A stretch of 64,000 bases of DNA from Fusobacterium_C necrophorum (lineage in GTDB: Bacteria; Fusobacteriota; Fusobacteriia; Fusobacteriales; Fusobacteriaceae), in assembly GCF_900104395.1 (NCBI RefSeq), contig NZ_FMXX01000004.1; one strand, written 5' to 3'. The notes beneath the pieces are model-generated. The model saw only the letters and a list, made by a program, of their open reading frames with translations. It searched no databases and had not been told where the DNA came from. The position numbers and the translations under genes were made by a program. Numbering within the stretch: position 1 is the stretch's first letter; each line of letters starts with the position of its first letter. Of this stretch, positions 35,145-44,010 are shown piece by piece.

Positions 35145-35220
35145 TGGTGCTGACAAATGGACTCGAACCATCGACCTACGACTTACCATGCCGTTGCTCT
35201 ACCACCTGAGCTATGTCAGC
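35145..35220 (-). tRNA. tRNA-Thr (anticodon GGT)
   Basis: 76 bases including encoded CCA. Acceptor GCTGACA pairs with TGTCAGC. The D stem is GCTC/GAGC, the anticodon stem ACGGC/GTCGT with loop ATGGTAA (anticodon GGT), and the T arm has loop TTCGAGT. Discriminator base A. It reads leftward. Confidence 0.95.
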
Positions 35221-35456
35221 ACACCTCCAGTATTATACCATAGCTTTTCTATTTTTTCAAACAAAATTCATAATAAATATTTTTAAGTGCTTTTTATAAT
35301 CTTTTATGACTTGGAAGAAGTGCATTGTTATATGGGTATTCTTTCTTTGAATGATCTTGATTTTATCAGTGTTATGTTACCTAGCACAAGAACGAAATTG
35401 CAAAAAAATTATAATTTTCACAGAAATCATTTGAAATTTGAAAGAGGTGGAATAAG

Positions 35457-36410
35457 ATGTTGCACGAGGAATTGAGCAAAAGGATTTTAATATTGGACGG
35501 AGCTATGGGGACGGTATTGCAAAAATATTCCTTGCAATCGGAGGATTTTTGCGGGTCTGTAGGCTGCTATGAAATTTTAAATGAAACAAGGGCGGAGATT
35601 ATTTTGGAAATTCACAAAAAATATATTGAAGCGGGAGCGGACATCATTGAAACGAACAGCTTTAATTGCAATGCCATTTCTTTGAAAAACTATCAGCTGG
35701 AAAAGAAGGCGTATTCTCTTGCTAAAAAGTCTGCCGAAATTGCAAGACGAGCGGCGGAAGAGAGTAGAAAAAAAATCTATGTTCTCGGTTCTGTGGGGCC
35801 TAGCAACAAAAGTTTAAGTCTTTCATTAGGAGATCTTCCTTATCAGGAAAGCTTATCATTTCAAGACTTGAAAGAGGCGTACTATGAGCAAATATTAGGA
35901 CTTGTTGACGGGAGAGTGGACGGAATTTTGATTGAGACCATTTTTGATGCTTTGAATGCAAAAGCCGCAGTCATTGCGGCAGAAGAAGTTTTTGCTTTTC
36001 GAAAGAAGGCATTATGGATTTGTATTTCAGCGACTGTGGACAAACAGGGAAAGTTATTCACAGGGCAGAGCATGGAATCTCTCATCTTGTCCTTAGATAG
36101 ACCTTCTATCTTATCTTTTGGTTTCAACTGTTCCTTCGGAGCAAAACATTTGGTTCCTTTGATTCAAAAGATACAATCTTGTACTACAAAATATATTTCT
36201 TTGTATCCCAATGCTGGATTACCGAATCAAAACGGAGATTATACGGAAACGGTAGAACAAATAATAGAGGTTTTGCTCCCTGTCATTCGAAATCAAAAAG
36301 TGAATATATTAGGGGGCTGCTGTGGAACAAGTTATGAATATATTCGAGCATTGGCAAAGATTGTCTCTGAAAAAAATTACATCAGGAACATTTTTCATTT
36401 CCTGATATAA
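35457..36410 (+). CDS. Homocysteine S-methyltransferase (MetH N-domain-like)
   Basis: 317 residues. N-terminal LILDGAMGT, middle GADIIETNSFNCN, and zinc ligands in FGFNCSFGAK and the C-terminal GGCCGTS: the full set for the zinc-dependent homocysteine methyltransferase domain. It lacks the folate, cobalamin and activation domains of MetH, so it either uses a simple methyl donor (S-methylmethionine or similar) or works with partners encoded elsewhere. AGAGGTGG precedes the ATG. The 236-base leader shows no recognisable SAM riboswitch. Confidence 0.85.
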   Translation: MLHEELSKRILILDGAMGTVLQKYSLQSEDFCGSVGCYEILNETRAEIILEIHKKYIEAGADIIETNSFNCNAISLKNYQLEKKAYSLAKKSAEIARRAAEESRKKIYVLGSVGPSNKSLSLSLGDLPYQESLSFQDLKEAYYEQILGLVDGRVDGILIETIFDALNAKAAVIAAEEVFAFRKKALWICISATVDKQGKLFTGQSMESLILSLDRPSILSFGFNCSFGAKHLVPLIQKIQSCTTKYISLYPNAGLPNQNGDYTETVEQIIEVLLPVIRNQKVNILGGCCGTSYEYIRALAKIVSEKNYIRNIFHFLI

Positions 36411-36469
36411 AAAGAGCTTTTTATTTTGCTACACCATCATATTTAGAAAGAGAAGAGCTCATGAAAATA

Positions 36470-36509
36470 AAAAATGTACGGCTTTTTCTTTAAAAAATCG
36501 TACATTTTT
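36470..36509. terminator. Bidirectional terminator between homocysteine methyltransferase and sirtuin genes
   Basis: AAAAATGTACG (36470-36480) and CGTACATTTTT (36499-36509) pair exactly, with A and T runs on both flanks, between two convergent genes. Confidence 0.7.
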
Positions 36510-36620
36510 GGTTACAATGCTTATATAGAGTTTTTGAAAATAGACTGACAGACTTGTTATTCAAAGGAAGGTATTTATCCTTATACTGTCGAGCGTCCTA
36601 GAAATGGACAGATTATGTGA

Positions 36621-37334
36621 CTACTTTTGTTTTAAGCAGTTTAATACTTCCGTCATGGTACGAGCAAAATTTTCAGGAATTAAAAGGCCTGCTTGCTTAT
36701 CATATTGTGTTGGAGATTGATTGATAATAACCAATTGATTTCCACGATAGTATTGCAGATAATAGGCCGCAGGATAAACAGTTAAACTGCTTCCTGCAAC
36801 GATGATAACATCTGCTTTTCGAATTTCCTGAACGGCTTCTTCCGTCACCTTATCATTTAACATTTCTCCATAGAGAGTCACGTTAGGTCTAACAATTCCG
36901 CCACAAGCACAGGAAAAATTGTGAGTGTCATGTTTGTTACAGGAAAGACAGTACCAATCTTTTAAAGTTCCATGAAGTTCCAATACTTTTTTACTGCCTG
37001 CTTCCTGGTGTAAATTGTCAATATTTTGTGTGATAATACTTTTTAATTTTCCCATGTTTTCGAGTTCCACTAAGGCATAATGTCCTGCATGGGGTTTAAT
37101 ATTATGAATGGCTAATTTTTCTTCCACATATTTTAAAAATAGGTCGTGATGAGTACGAAAAAAGTCAATGCTCAACACTTCTTCGGGAGCATAGCCATGA
37201 AAGCTTTCTTGATAAAGACCATTTTTTCCACGAAAATCTTTAATTCCAGAGTCTGTACTTGTTCCGGCTCCTCCAAAAAAAACGAGATGAGTGCTATTTT
37301 GAATCCAATCCGCCAATTTTTTGATTTCTTCCAT
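36621..37334 (-). CDS. cobB: NAD-dependent protein deacylase (sirtuin)
   Basis: 237 residues, bacterial sirtuin size. GAGTSTDSGIKDFRG binds NAD, TQNIDNLH and catalytic His121 (ELHGT) are present, the zinc site is C129-x2-C132...C142-x-C144, and the NAD end motif is AGSSLTVYP. It removes acyl groups from lysines using NAD. The single residue between the last two Cys is short compared with the usual two or more, which may slightly alter the zinc knuckle. It is transcribed alone and divergently from the cysteine desulfidase gene. Confidence 0.92.
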   Translation of the reverse strand: MEEIKKLADWIQNSTHLVFFGGAGTSTDSGIKDFRGKNGLYQESFHGYAPEEVLSIDFFRTHHDLFLKYVEEKLAIHNIKPHAGHYALVELENMGKLKSIITQNIDNLHQEAGSKKVLELHGTLKDWYCLSCNKHDTHNFSCACGGIVRPNVTLYGEMLNDKVTEEAVQEIRKADVIIVAGSSLTVYPAAYYLQYYRGNQLVIINQSPTQYDKQAGLLIPENFARTMTEVLNCLKQK

Positions 37335-37465
37335 TTTGCTGCCTCCTTATACTTTTTTTCTCATTGTAGCTCATTTTTGAGATTTTTACAAGCAAGGTGC
37401 TTTACTTTTTTTTGCTTTTCCTATATACTGGAAGAGAAGAATCGTAGATCATTTAAGGGGGAAGC

Positions 37466-38758
37466 ATGGAGAAGGAGTTACAAGAAAAAGTATTAAATAT
37501 CTTACAAGAAGAAATCGTGCCGGCAGAAGGTTGTACAGAACCAATCGCCATTGCTTATGCTGCGGCAAGATTAGCTCAGATATTGGGAGAAAAAGCGGAA
37601 AAGATTGATATCTATTTATCCGGAAATATGATAAAAAATGTAAAAAGCGTATTCATACCAAGCAGTGAAGGAATGGTAGGAATTGAGGCGGCGGTAGCCA
37701 TGGGATTTGTTGCCGGAGACGCGGAAAAAGAACTCATGGTCATTAGTGATGTGACGAAGGAACAATTGGAAGAAGTGAAACGTTACTATGGGGAAAAAAG
37801 AATTCATACCCATACGCAAGAAGGAGATATTAAACTATATATCCGTATTGAGGCAAGCACCGAAAATCATACTGCTTCTATTGAAATTAAACATACGCAT
37901 ACCAATGTTACCGAATTGAAAAAAGATGGAAAGATATTACTTGCACAGGCTTGTAATGACGGGAATTTCAATTCTCCTTTGAGTGATCGCAAAATTTTAA
38001 GTGTAAGATTGATTTATGATATGGCAAAAGAAATTCCTCTCTCTGAGATAGAACCCTTATTTTTCCAAGTCATTGCCTATAACAGTGCCATTGCAGAAGA
38101 GGGATTGAAAGGAAAATATGGAGTCAATCTTGGAAAAATGATTGAAGAAAATATTCAACGTGGCATTTACGGAAATGATATTCGAAATAAGGCAGCAAGT
38201 TATGCAAGTGCCGGAAGTGATGCTCGTATGAGTGGGTGTAGTCTGCCCGTAATGACAACAAGTGGTAGCGGGAATCAAGGAATGACAGCTTCTTTACCGG
38301 TTATTCGTTATTGTAGAGAAAGAAATGTAAGCTATGAACAAATGATACGAGGCCTTTTCATATCTCATATGATTACAATTCATGTGAAAACCAATGTAGG
38401 ACGTTTGTCTGCATATTGCGGGGCCATCTGTGCTTCGAGTGGAGTAGCTGCGGCTCTGACCTACTTGGAAGGGGGAAGCTATTATAATGTTTGTGATGCC
38501 ATTACGAATATGTTAGGAAATTTGTCAGGAGTTATTTGTGATGGAGCGAAAGCCTCCTGTGCTTTGAAAATTTCTTCCGGAGTGTATTCTGCCTTTGATG
38601 CCTGTATGTTGGCTTTAAATAAAGGTGTACTAAGACCGGAAGATGGAATTGTTGGAAAAGATATTGAAGAAACAATAAAAAATATTGGAGAATTGGCTCA
38701 AGCCGGAATGAAGGAAACGGATGAAGTGATTCTGGATATTATGGTAGGAAAAAGATAA
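37466..38758 (+). CDS. cyuA: L-cysteine desulfidase / UPF0597 family, iron-sulfur
   Basis: 430 residues. The family marks are EGC23TEPIA near the N-terminus, SAGSDARMSGCSLPVMTTSGSG split around residue 250-270, VGRLSAYCGAICA and LSGVICDGAKASCALK. The conserved cysteines bind an oxygen-labile [4Fe-4S] cluster. Relatives (CyuA, CdsB) break cysteine into pyruvate, ammonia and hydrogen sulfide, or act as serine dehydratase. Sulfide release from cysteine is well known in fusobacteria. GGGGG lies just upstream of the ATG. The gene is monocistronic, closed by a terminator. Confidence 0.85.
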   Translation: MEKELQEKVLNILQEEIVPAEGCTEPIAIAYAAARLAQILGEKAEKIDIYLSGNMIKNVKSVFIPSSEGMVGIEAAVAMGFVAGDAEKELMVISDVTKEQLEEVKRYYGEKRIHTHTQEGDIKLYIRIEASTENHTASIEIKHTHTNVTELKKDGKILLAQACNDGNFNSPLSDRKILSVRLIYDMAKEIPLSEIEPLFFQVIAYNSAIAEEGLKGKYGVNLGKMIEENIQRGIYGNDIRNKAASYASAGSDARMSGCSLPVMTTSGSGNQGMTASLPVIRYCRERNVSYEQMIRGLFISHMITIHVKTNVGRLSAYCGAICASSGVAAALTYLEGGSYYNVCDAITNMLGNLSGVICDGAKASCALKISSGVYSAFDACMLALNKGVLRPEDGIVGKDIEETIKNIGELAQAGMKETDEVILDIMVGKR

Positions 38759-38786
38759 GTAAAAAAAAGAAAAAATTATTTCAAAA

Positions 38787-38834
38787 TTGTACTGTACCCA
38801 AAATCTTAAATGTAAAATTTTAAGTACAGTACAA
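38787..38834. terminator. Terminator between cysteine desulfidase and fructose operon
   Basis: TTGTACTGTAC (38787-38797) and GTACAGTACAA (38824-38834) are exact complements, extended inward by AAAAT/ATTTT. It lies between two convergent genes and probably serves both. Confidence 0.8.
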
Positions 38835-38898
38835 AATTATTTTTTGAGACAACCTCATCTTTAAACTCTTTAAAATTCCCTTACGAACTTCCTTCTTT

Positions 38899-40764
38899 TT
38901 ATTTCGATTTTTTTAGAATTCCTAATAACACTGCCGTCACAAGAGATCCTATCCCAATCGCAAGGAGATATTGTATGGGATGAGTCACCACGGGAATCAC
39001 AAAAATTCCTCCATGAGGTGCCGGTAATTGCACTCCGAATAGCATAGTCAAAGCTCCTGCGATTCCCGCTCCGACCATACAACTCGGAATAACTCGAATC
39101 GGGTCGGAAGCCGCAAAAGGAATCGCTCCTTCCGTAATAAAAGATAAGCCCAAGATATAACAAGTTTTCCCTGCCGTTCTTTCATCTTCCGTGAATTTAT
39201 TTTGAAACAAAGTTGTTGCTAAGGCAATTCCTAGAGGAGGAACCATACCTCCTGCCATAACCGCTGCATGAGGAGCATAGTTTCCTGCAGCAATGGTTGC
39301 AATTCCGAAAGTAAAAGCTGCTTTATTAATCGGACCTCCCATATCGGTACTCATCATCACCGCTAAAACAATTCCAAGTAACACTAAATTTCCGGTTCCT
39401 AAATTATTTAAAAAGCCCGTCAGTCCATTATTGATCGTTGCAATTGGTCCAACAATCACCTGATACATAATGCTCCCTGTAATAAACATACCGAATAATG
39501 GATACAATAATACCGGTTTAATTCCTTCTAAACTTTCCGGTAATTTTGCAAATACTTTTTTCAGGAAAACAATTGAATATCCCCCAAGAAAACCTCCGAT
39601 AAGTCCTCCTAAGAATCCCCCGCCATTGTTCATGGCAATCAGTCCTCCAACCATTGCCGGAGCAAAGCCCGGTCGATCTGCAATACTCATTCCGATAAAT
39701 CCTGCCAATACCGGAATCATTAAAAAGAAAGCGTTTCCCCCTCCGATATCATTGACTAACTTTGCAAAAGGATGATAACTCGGATCATTGGGATCGAAGG
39801 CCTTAATCCCGAACATAAAACAAATTGCAATCAGGATTCCTCCCCCTACTACAAACGGAAGCATATTGGATACTCCTGACATCAAATGTTTATAAAATCC
39901 TGTTCTTTCCTTTTTCGTACTTCCAAGTGATGTAGTTTTTGCTGTGCTTTGATAAATCGGTGCTTTTTGTTGTAGGGCATTTTGAATCAACTTTTGTGGA
40001 TTTTTAATTCCCTCTTTCACAGGAACAATTTCTACATGTTTCCCTGCAAATCTTTCCATTTCCACATTTTTATCCGCCGCCACAATAATTCCCTTTGCTG
40101 CCTTAATTTCCTCTGCGGTCAATTCATATTTGACTCCTGTGGAACCGTTCGTTTCCACTTTGATGTTGATTCCCATTTCCTCCGCTTTTTTTCTCAAAGA
40201 ATCTGCCGCCATATAGGTATGAGCAATTCCTGTAGGACAGGCGGTGACTGCCAACACTTCCGGAAAATCTTGTGATATTTCCGGTTTCAAAAAACTTTCT
40301 TCCTCTTCTTCTTTTGCCATCTCCTCTTCTAACATTTGAATCACTTCTTCTTTGGATTTTGCATGCAATAAAGCTTCCCGTACTTCATCTTCCAATAAAA
40401 TCGTACTTAATTTGGAAAGCAATTCAATATGAGTATCCTCTGCTCCTTCCGCTGCCGCAATCATAAAAAATAGTCGGGAAACTTCTCCGTCCAAAGACTC
40501 ATAATCCAATCCTTCCTTGGAAATTCCAATCGCAATACTCGGAACTTTTACAGCTGCCGTTTTTGCATGAGGAATGGCGATTCCTTCTTCCAATCCCGTC
40601 GAACTTTGAGCTTCTCTTTTTAAAATTTCTTTCTTAAAAATTTCTCTGTCATTCAGTTTTCCCGCCTTATCCAAAATTCCAATCAATTCATCAATAACAT
40701 CCGCTTTGTTTTTACTTTGTAATTCCAACGAAATACATTCTTTTTGAATAAACTTTCTTAACAT
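38899..40764 (-). CDS. fruA: Fructose PTS transporter, IIABC fused
   Basis: 621 residues from the ATG with GGAGGA six bases upstream. The IIA domain (1-145) has phospho-His66 in AIPHAKT. The IIB domain (about 168-265) has phospho-Cys176 in TACPTGIAHTYM. The IIC domain (about 290-610) has some nine membrane segments. It imports fructose and delivers fructose 1-phosphate to FruK. It is the last gene of fruR-fruK-fruA, eight bases after fruK. Confidence 0.95.
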   Translation of the reverse strand: MLRKFIQKECISLELQSKNKADVIDELIGILDKAGKLNDREIFKKEILKREAQSSTGLEEGIAIPHAKTAAVKVPSIAIGISKEGLDYESLDGEVSRLFFMIAAAEGAEDTHIELLSKLSTILLEDEVREALLHAKSKEEVIQMLEEEMAKEEEEESFLKPEISQDFPEVLAVTACPTGIAHTYMAADSLRKKAEEMGINIKVETNGSTGVKYELTAEEIKAAKGIIVAADKNVEMERFAGKHVEIVPVKEGIKNPQKLIQNALQQKAPIYQSTAKTTSLGSTKKERTGFYKHLMSGVSNMLPFVVGGGILIAICFMFGIKAFDPNDPSYHPFAKLVNDIGGGNAFFLMIPVLAGFIGMSIADRPGFAPAMVGGLIAMNNGGGFLGGLIGGFLGGYSIVFLKKVFAKLPESLEGIKPVLLYPLFGMFITGSIMYQVIVGPIATINNGLTGFLNNLGTGNLVLLGIVLAVMMSTDMGGPINKAAFTFGIATIAAGNYAPHAAVMAGGMVPPLGIALATTLFQNKFTEDERTAGKTCYILGLSFITEGAIPFAASDPIRVIPSCMVGAGIAGALTMLFGVQLPAPHGGIFVIPVVTHPIQYLLAIGIGSLVTAVLLGILKKSK

Positions 40765-40772
40765 GGCTCCTC

Positions 40773-41693
40773 CTATTTTCCTTGATATTCCTCTATGATT
40801 ACTTTTTCTTTTATCTTTTCCATATCCTGTAAATTTGTCAATCCCTCGGAAAAAGCGGTGGCACTTCCTGCAGCAATTCCATACGAATAAGCTTCTTCTA
40901 TACTGCATCCCTTTTCTAAAGCATAAAGAATTCCAGCTACCATAGAATCTCCTGCTCCCACGGAAGAAATTAACTTTCCCTTCGGTGCGTTTCCGATAAG
41001 AACTTTATCCTCCGTGACACAAAAAGATCCCTCTCCTCCTCGAGATACAATGACATATTTACTTCCTCGTTTTTGTAGTTCCTTTGCTGCTGCCACAAGT
41101 TCTTCTAAGCTAGGAAGCTCTCGTTCAAAATATTCTTCCAATTCTTTCCGATTCGGCTTTGTAAAATAAACTCCCTTTTCCAAAGCTTTTGCAAAGGCTT
41201 TACCTCTCGCATCCAAAATAATCCGAACTCCTTTGGGAACTCTTGCAATCAGTTCCGCATAAATCTCATCCGATAAGCTCTTCGGAACACTGCCGGACAA
41301 TACTAAAAGATCTCCCTCTTTGATTTGTTCCAATGTCTTATAAAATCTTTTTAAATCTTCTTCTGAAATATTGGGAGCCTTTCCCGCAATTTCACTTTCC
41401 CCGACTTTCGTCTTCATTTTAACGTTGATTCTTGTATTTTCTTTCAATTCGGTAAACTGTTCTTTCATCTTGGCAAGACAAAAATCCTTTTTAATATAAT
41501 CGCCGGTAAATCCGCCTATAAAACCGAGTGCCAATGTTTTTATCCCAAAATTGTCCAAAACTTTGGATACATTGATTCCTTTTCCCCCCATAATGGTATA
41601 AGAATTTTCACAATTGTTTAACTCTTGTTCCTGAAACTCTTCCAATTCAATGTAATAATCAATCGCCGGATTTAAGGTTACCGTGTAAATCAT
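40773..41693 (-). CDS. fruK: 1-Phosphofructokinase
   Basis: 306 residues. PfkB family: N-terminal MIYTVTLNPAIDYY, substrate loop GGKGINVSKVL, and the ATP/anion-hole motif SVGAGDSMVAG with catalytic Asp. It makes fructose 1,6-bisphosphate from the FruA product. Its ATG overlaps the fruR stop (ATGA). Confidence 0.95.
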   Translation of the reverse strand: MIYTVTLNPAIDYYIELEEFQEQELNNCENSYTIMGGKGINVSKVLDNFGIKTLALGFIGGFTGDYIKKDFCLAKMKEQFTELKENTRINVKMKTKVGESEIAGKAPNISEEDLKRFYKTLEQIKEGDLLVLSGSVPKSLSDEIYAELIARVPKGVRIILDARGKAFAKALEKGVYFTKPNRKELEEYFERELPSLEELVAAAKELQKRGSKYVIVSRGGEGSFCVTEDKVLIGNAPKGKLISSVGAGDSMVAGILYALEKGCSIEEAYSYGIAAGSATAFSEGLTNLQDMEKIKEKVIIEEYQGK

Positions 41694-42391
41694 TTTCCCT
41701 CCTCCTCTGTAATTAGAATAACATCTTCTTTTCCTGCAAAAACAATCCCCGGTTCTTGCCCCCACTTTGAGCTGTCCGCCAATATATAGCTTTTATTTGC
41801 TCTTCTGACGACGGCTTCTTTGACAATGGCTTCTTCCGGATCCGGAGTCATAAAAGTCTCTTCATTCATAGAATTTGCTCCTAAAAAAGCAATGTCGAAA
41901 TAAAAATCTCGTAAAGATAAAACGGCTCTGGCTCCCACCAAAGACTGCGTTTTTTCCTTTACTCTTCCTGCAATTAGATAAGTAGGAATCCCCTTTCCTA
42001 ATAAATGAGAAAGATGTGAATATCCGTTCGTCACAATTTCAATGTCCTTTTTTTCTTCTAAATAAGGAATCAGTGCTTCCACAGTGCTTCCTGCATCCAA
42101 GTAGATTTTTTGTCCATCTTCCAGATACTTGGAAGCAAGTTTTGCAATTTTCTGTTTTTCCTGCAAATGTAACATTTTTTTCTCCGACATTCCTTTTTCA
42201 TGTATGAGCTTGGAAAGAAGTTTTGCTCCTCCATGAACTCGAAGCAGTCTCCCTTTTCTTTCTAAAGTATTCAAATCTCGACGAATCGTAGCTTCGGAAG
42301 CACGTAGTTGCTCCACAAGTTCACTGAGTCGTAAAAATTTCTTTTCTTCCAATAGTCGTATGATATAATTTTGTCTTTCTATTCCTAACAT
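41690..42391 (-). CDS. fruR: DeoR-family repressor of the fructose operon
   Basis: 233 residues. The N-terminal helix-turn-helix (RLSELVEQLRASEATIRRDLNTLERKGRL) is classic DeoR, followed by a sugar-phosphate-binding domain (DAGSTVEALIPYL, GARAVLSLRDFYFDIAFLGANS). It should repress the operon until fructose 1-phosphate binds. Three phased repeats just upstream of its promoter are the likely operator. Confidence 0.92.
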   Translation of the reverse strand: MLGIERQNYIIRLLEEKKFLRLSELVEQLRASEATIRRDLNTLERKGRLLRVHGGAKLLSKLIHEKGMSEKKMLHLQEKQKIAKLASKYLEDGQKIYLDAGSTVEALIPYLEEKKDIEIVTNGYSHLSHLLGKGIPTYLIAGRVKEKTQSLVGARAVLSLRDFYFDIAFLGANSMNEETFMTPDPEEAIVKEAVVRRANKSYILADSSKWGQEPGIVFAGKEDVILITEEEGK

Positions 42392-42415
42392 ACTTCCATC
42401 CCTTCTTTTTCTTCT

Positions 42416-42477
42416 ATCCTAACATATTCTTTTCCTTGTTTCAATCTTTTTCTTTCAATATCTTTCATTTTCTTTCA
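42416..42477 (-). promoter_or_regulatory. fru operon promoter with three phased operator repeats
   Basis: On the minus strand: TTGAAA (42439-42444), 17 bases, TAGGAT (42416-42421). Directly upstream of the -35 box, TGAAAGA occurs three times at exact 10-base steps (42451-42457, 42461-42467, 42471-42477). TGAAAG-type direct repeats are what DeoR-family fructose regulators bind. Confidence 0.75.
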
Positions 42478-42520
42478 AGCATAGTTCAAAATCCTATTTG
42501 AAAATGATAGGAAAAAAATT

Positions 42521-42568
42521 TGAGACAGTGGAATTTTCCTTTCGAAAAAGAATCATTTCACTGTCTCA
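42521..42568. terminator. Terminator after the glycogen operon
   Basis: TGAGACAGTG (42521-42530) and CACTGTCTCA (42559-42568), with further A/T pairing inside. A T run on the minus strand (42513-42520) makes it the terminator of glgA. Confidence 0.85.
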
Positions 42569-42578
42569 TTCAGATTTT

Positions 42579-44000
42579 TTATTTTTTCTTCTTATTCTTA
42601 ATCACTTCTACTTCATGGAATCTTCCCAGTACCTTTTGATAAATTACTTGATATTTTTTCGCAGATTCCTTCCATGAATTTTTTCTCTTCTTTGCGTTTT
42701 CCACTAAAATATGCCATTCTTTCGGATTATGGTAGGTTCGAATTGCATAGTGTAAAGTTTTCATCATATCATTCGCATTCAATTCCCGGAAACCGAATCC
42801 GTCTCCTTCCCCCGTATATTCATTATACGGAGTGACCGTATCCCGAAGTCCTCCTGTTTCTCGCACCACAGGAACACATCCATATCTCATCGCAATCATT
42901 TGAGCAAGACCGCACGGTTCATACACGGACGGCATTAAAAATAAGTCGGCTCCCTGATAGATTTCCAAAGACAAATCGGAGTCAAATCCAATATAGGAAC
43001 AAAGATAGCCCGGATATTGACTTTCTTTCCAGCGGAAAAAGTTTTCATAGCGATCTTCTCCCGTTCCCAACAAAATAAACTGAACTCCCATTGACATGAT
43101 TTCATCCATTTTTTCAATGACAAAATCAATTCCTTTTTGACTGTCCAAGCGAGTGATCATAGCAATCAAAGGAATATCTTTTTCCACTTTTAAACCGAGT
43201 CGTTTCTGTAAAGCTGTTTTCAAATCTTCTTTTGATTTTTTCGGTAGAGGATAGGAGCTCTTGTCAATTCCATTCACCACTCCGGACAATCGATACTCCA
43301 ATTTTTGGAACAATCCATGTAGGCCTTCTCCCAATTCAGGAGTTTTAATTTCTTCCGCATAGCTTTCACTGACTGTGGTAATGTAGTCGGAATAAACGAC
43401 TCCGGCCTTTAAGAAAGAAATCATATCATAGTATTTAATCCCTTCCTCATGATAATATTTATAACGATCAATTTCCAATAAGCTTTCAATCACGTTATTG
43501 AAGAAAAAACCTTGAAATCGAAGATTATGAATGGTAAAGATCGTCTTGATATCCTGTTTTCCACGCTCTTTTAAATAAATAGGAATCAGTCCTGTCTGCC
43601 AGTCATTGCAGTGAATAATATCAGGAGTAAAACCTGTTATATCCATGGTTTCTACAACCGCTTTTGCGAAAAACAGAAATCTTTCACAATCATCAAACTC
43701 CCCATAGATATTATTTCTCTTGAAATATCGTTCATTGTCTATAAAATAGTATGGTATTCCTTTATAAAGAACCGTTTCCACTCCTACATATTCATTGTGG
43801 TGAGCTACCCAGATTTTCTTATGACCGATATGTTGTTGTTTTTTCAGGAGTTCCGATTTGATTTTACTATATTTCGGAAGAATGACTCGAATATCGATGT
43901 CTTCTTTGTGTAACGCTTTCGGTAAAGAGTAGGCAACATCCCCCAAACCTCCGGTTTTTATAAAAGGAAAAGCTTCTGCCGTTGCAAAAAGAATTTTCAT
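42579..44000 (-). CDS. glgA: Glycogen synthase
   Basis: 473 residues, GT5 family. N-terminal AEAFPFIKTGGLGDVAYSLP holds the ADP-glucose-binding K-T-GGL loop. Late motifs are GTGEDRYE, PSVYEPCGLAQMIAMRYG and VRETGGLRDTV. It extends alpha-1,4-glucan from ADP-glucose. Last gene of glgP-B-C-D-A, ten bases after glgD. Confidence 0.95.
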   Translation of the reverse strand: MKILFATAEAFPFIKTGGLGDVAYSLPKALHKEDIDIRVILPKYSKIKSELLKKQQHIGHKKIWVAHHNEYVGVETVLYKGIPYYFIDNERYFKRNNIYGEFDDCERFLFFAKAVVETMDITGFTPDIIHCNDWQTGLIPIYLKERGKQDIKTIFTIHNLRFQGFFFNNVIESLLEIDRYKYYHEEGIKYYDMISFLKAGVVYSDYITTVSESYAEEIKTPELGEGLHGLFQKLEYRLSGVVNGIDKSSYPLPKKSKEDLKTALQKRLGLKVEKDIPLIAMITRLDSQKGIDFVIEKMDEIMSMGVQFILLGTGEDRYENFFRWKESQYPGYLCSYIGFDSDLSLEIYQGADLFLMPSVYEPCGLAQMIAMRYGCVPVVRETGGLRDTVTPYNEYTGEGDGFGFRELNANDMMKTLHYAIRTYHNPKEWHILVENAKKRKNSWKESAKKYQVIYQKVLGRFHEVEVIKNKKKK

Positions 44001-44010
44001 GATAGCCCTC

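Noticed and set aside
35221..35456. SAM riboswitch in front of the homocysteine methyltransferase
   Set aside because: No recognisable SAM-I or SAM-II core, and no terminator stem, in the 236-base leader.
35287..35475. 62-residue open frame upstream of the homocysteine methyltransferase
   Set aside because: No ribosome site, overlaps the start of the real gene, no recognisable domain.
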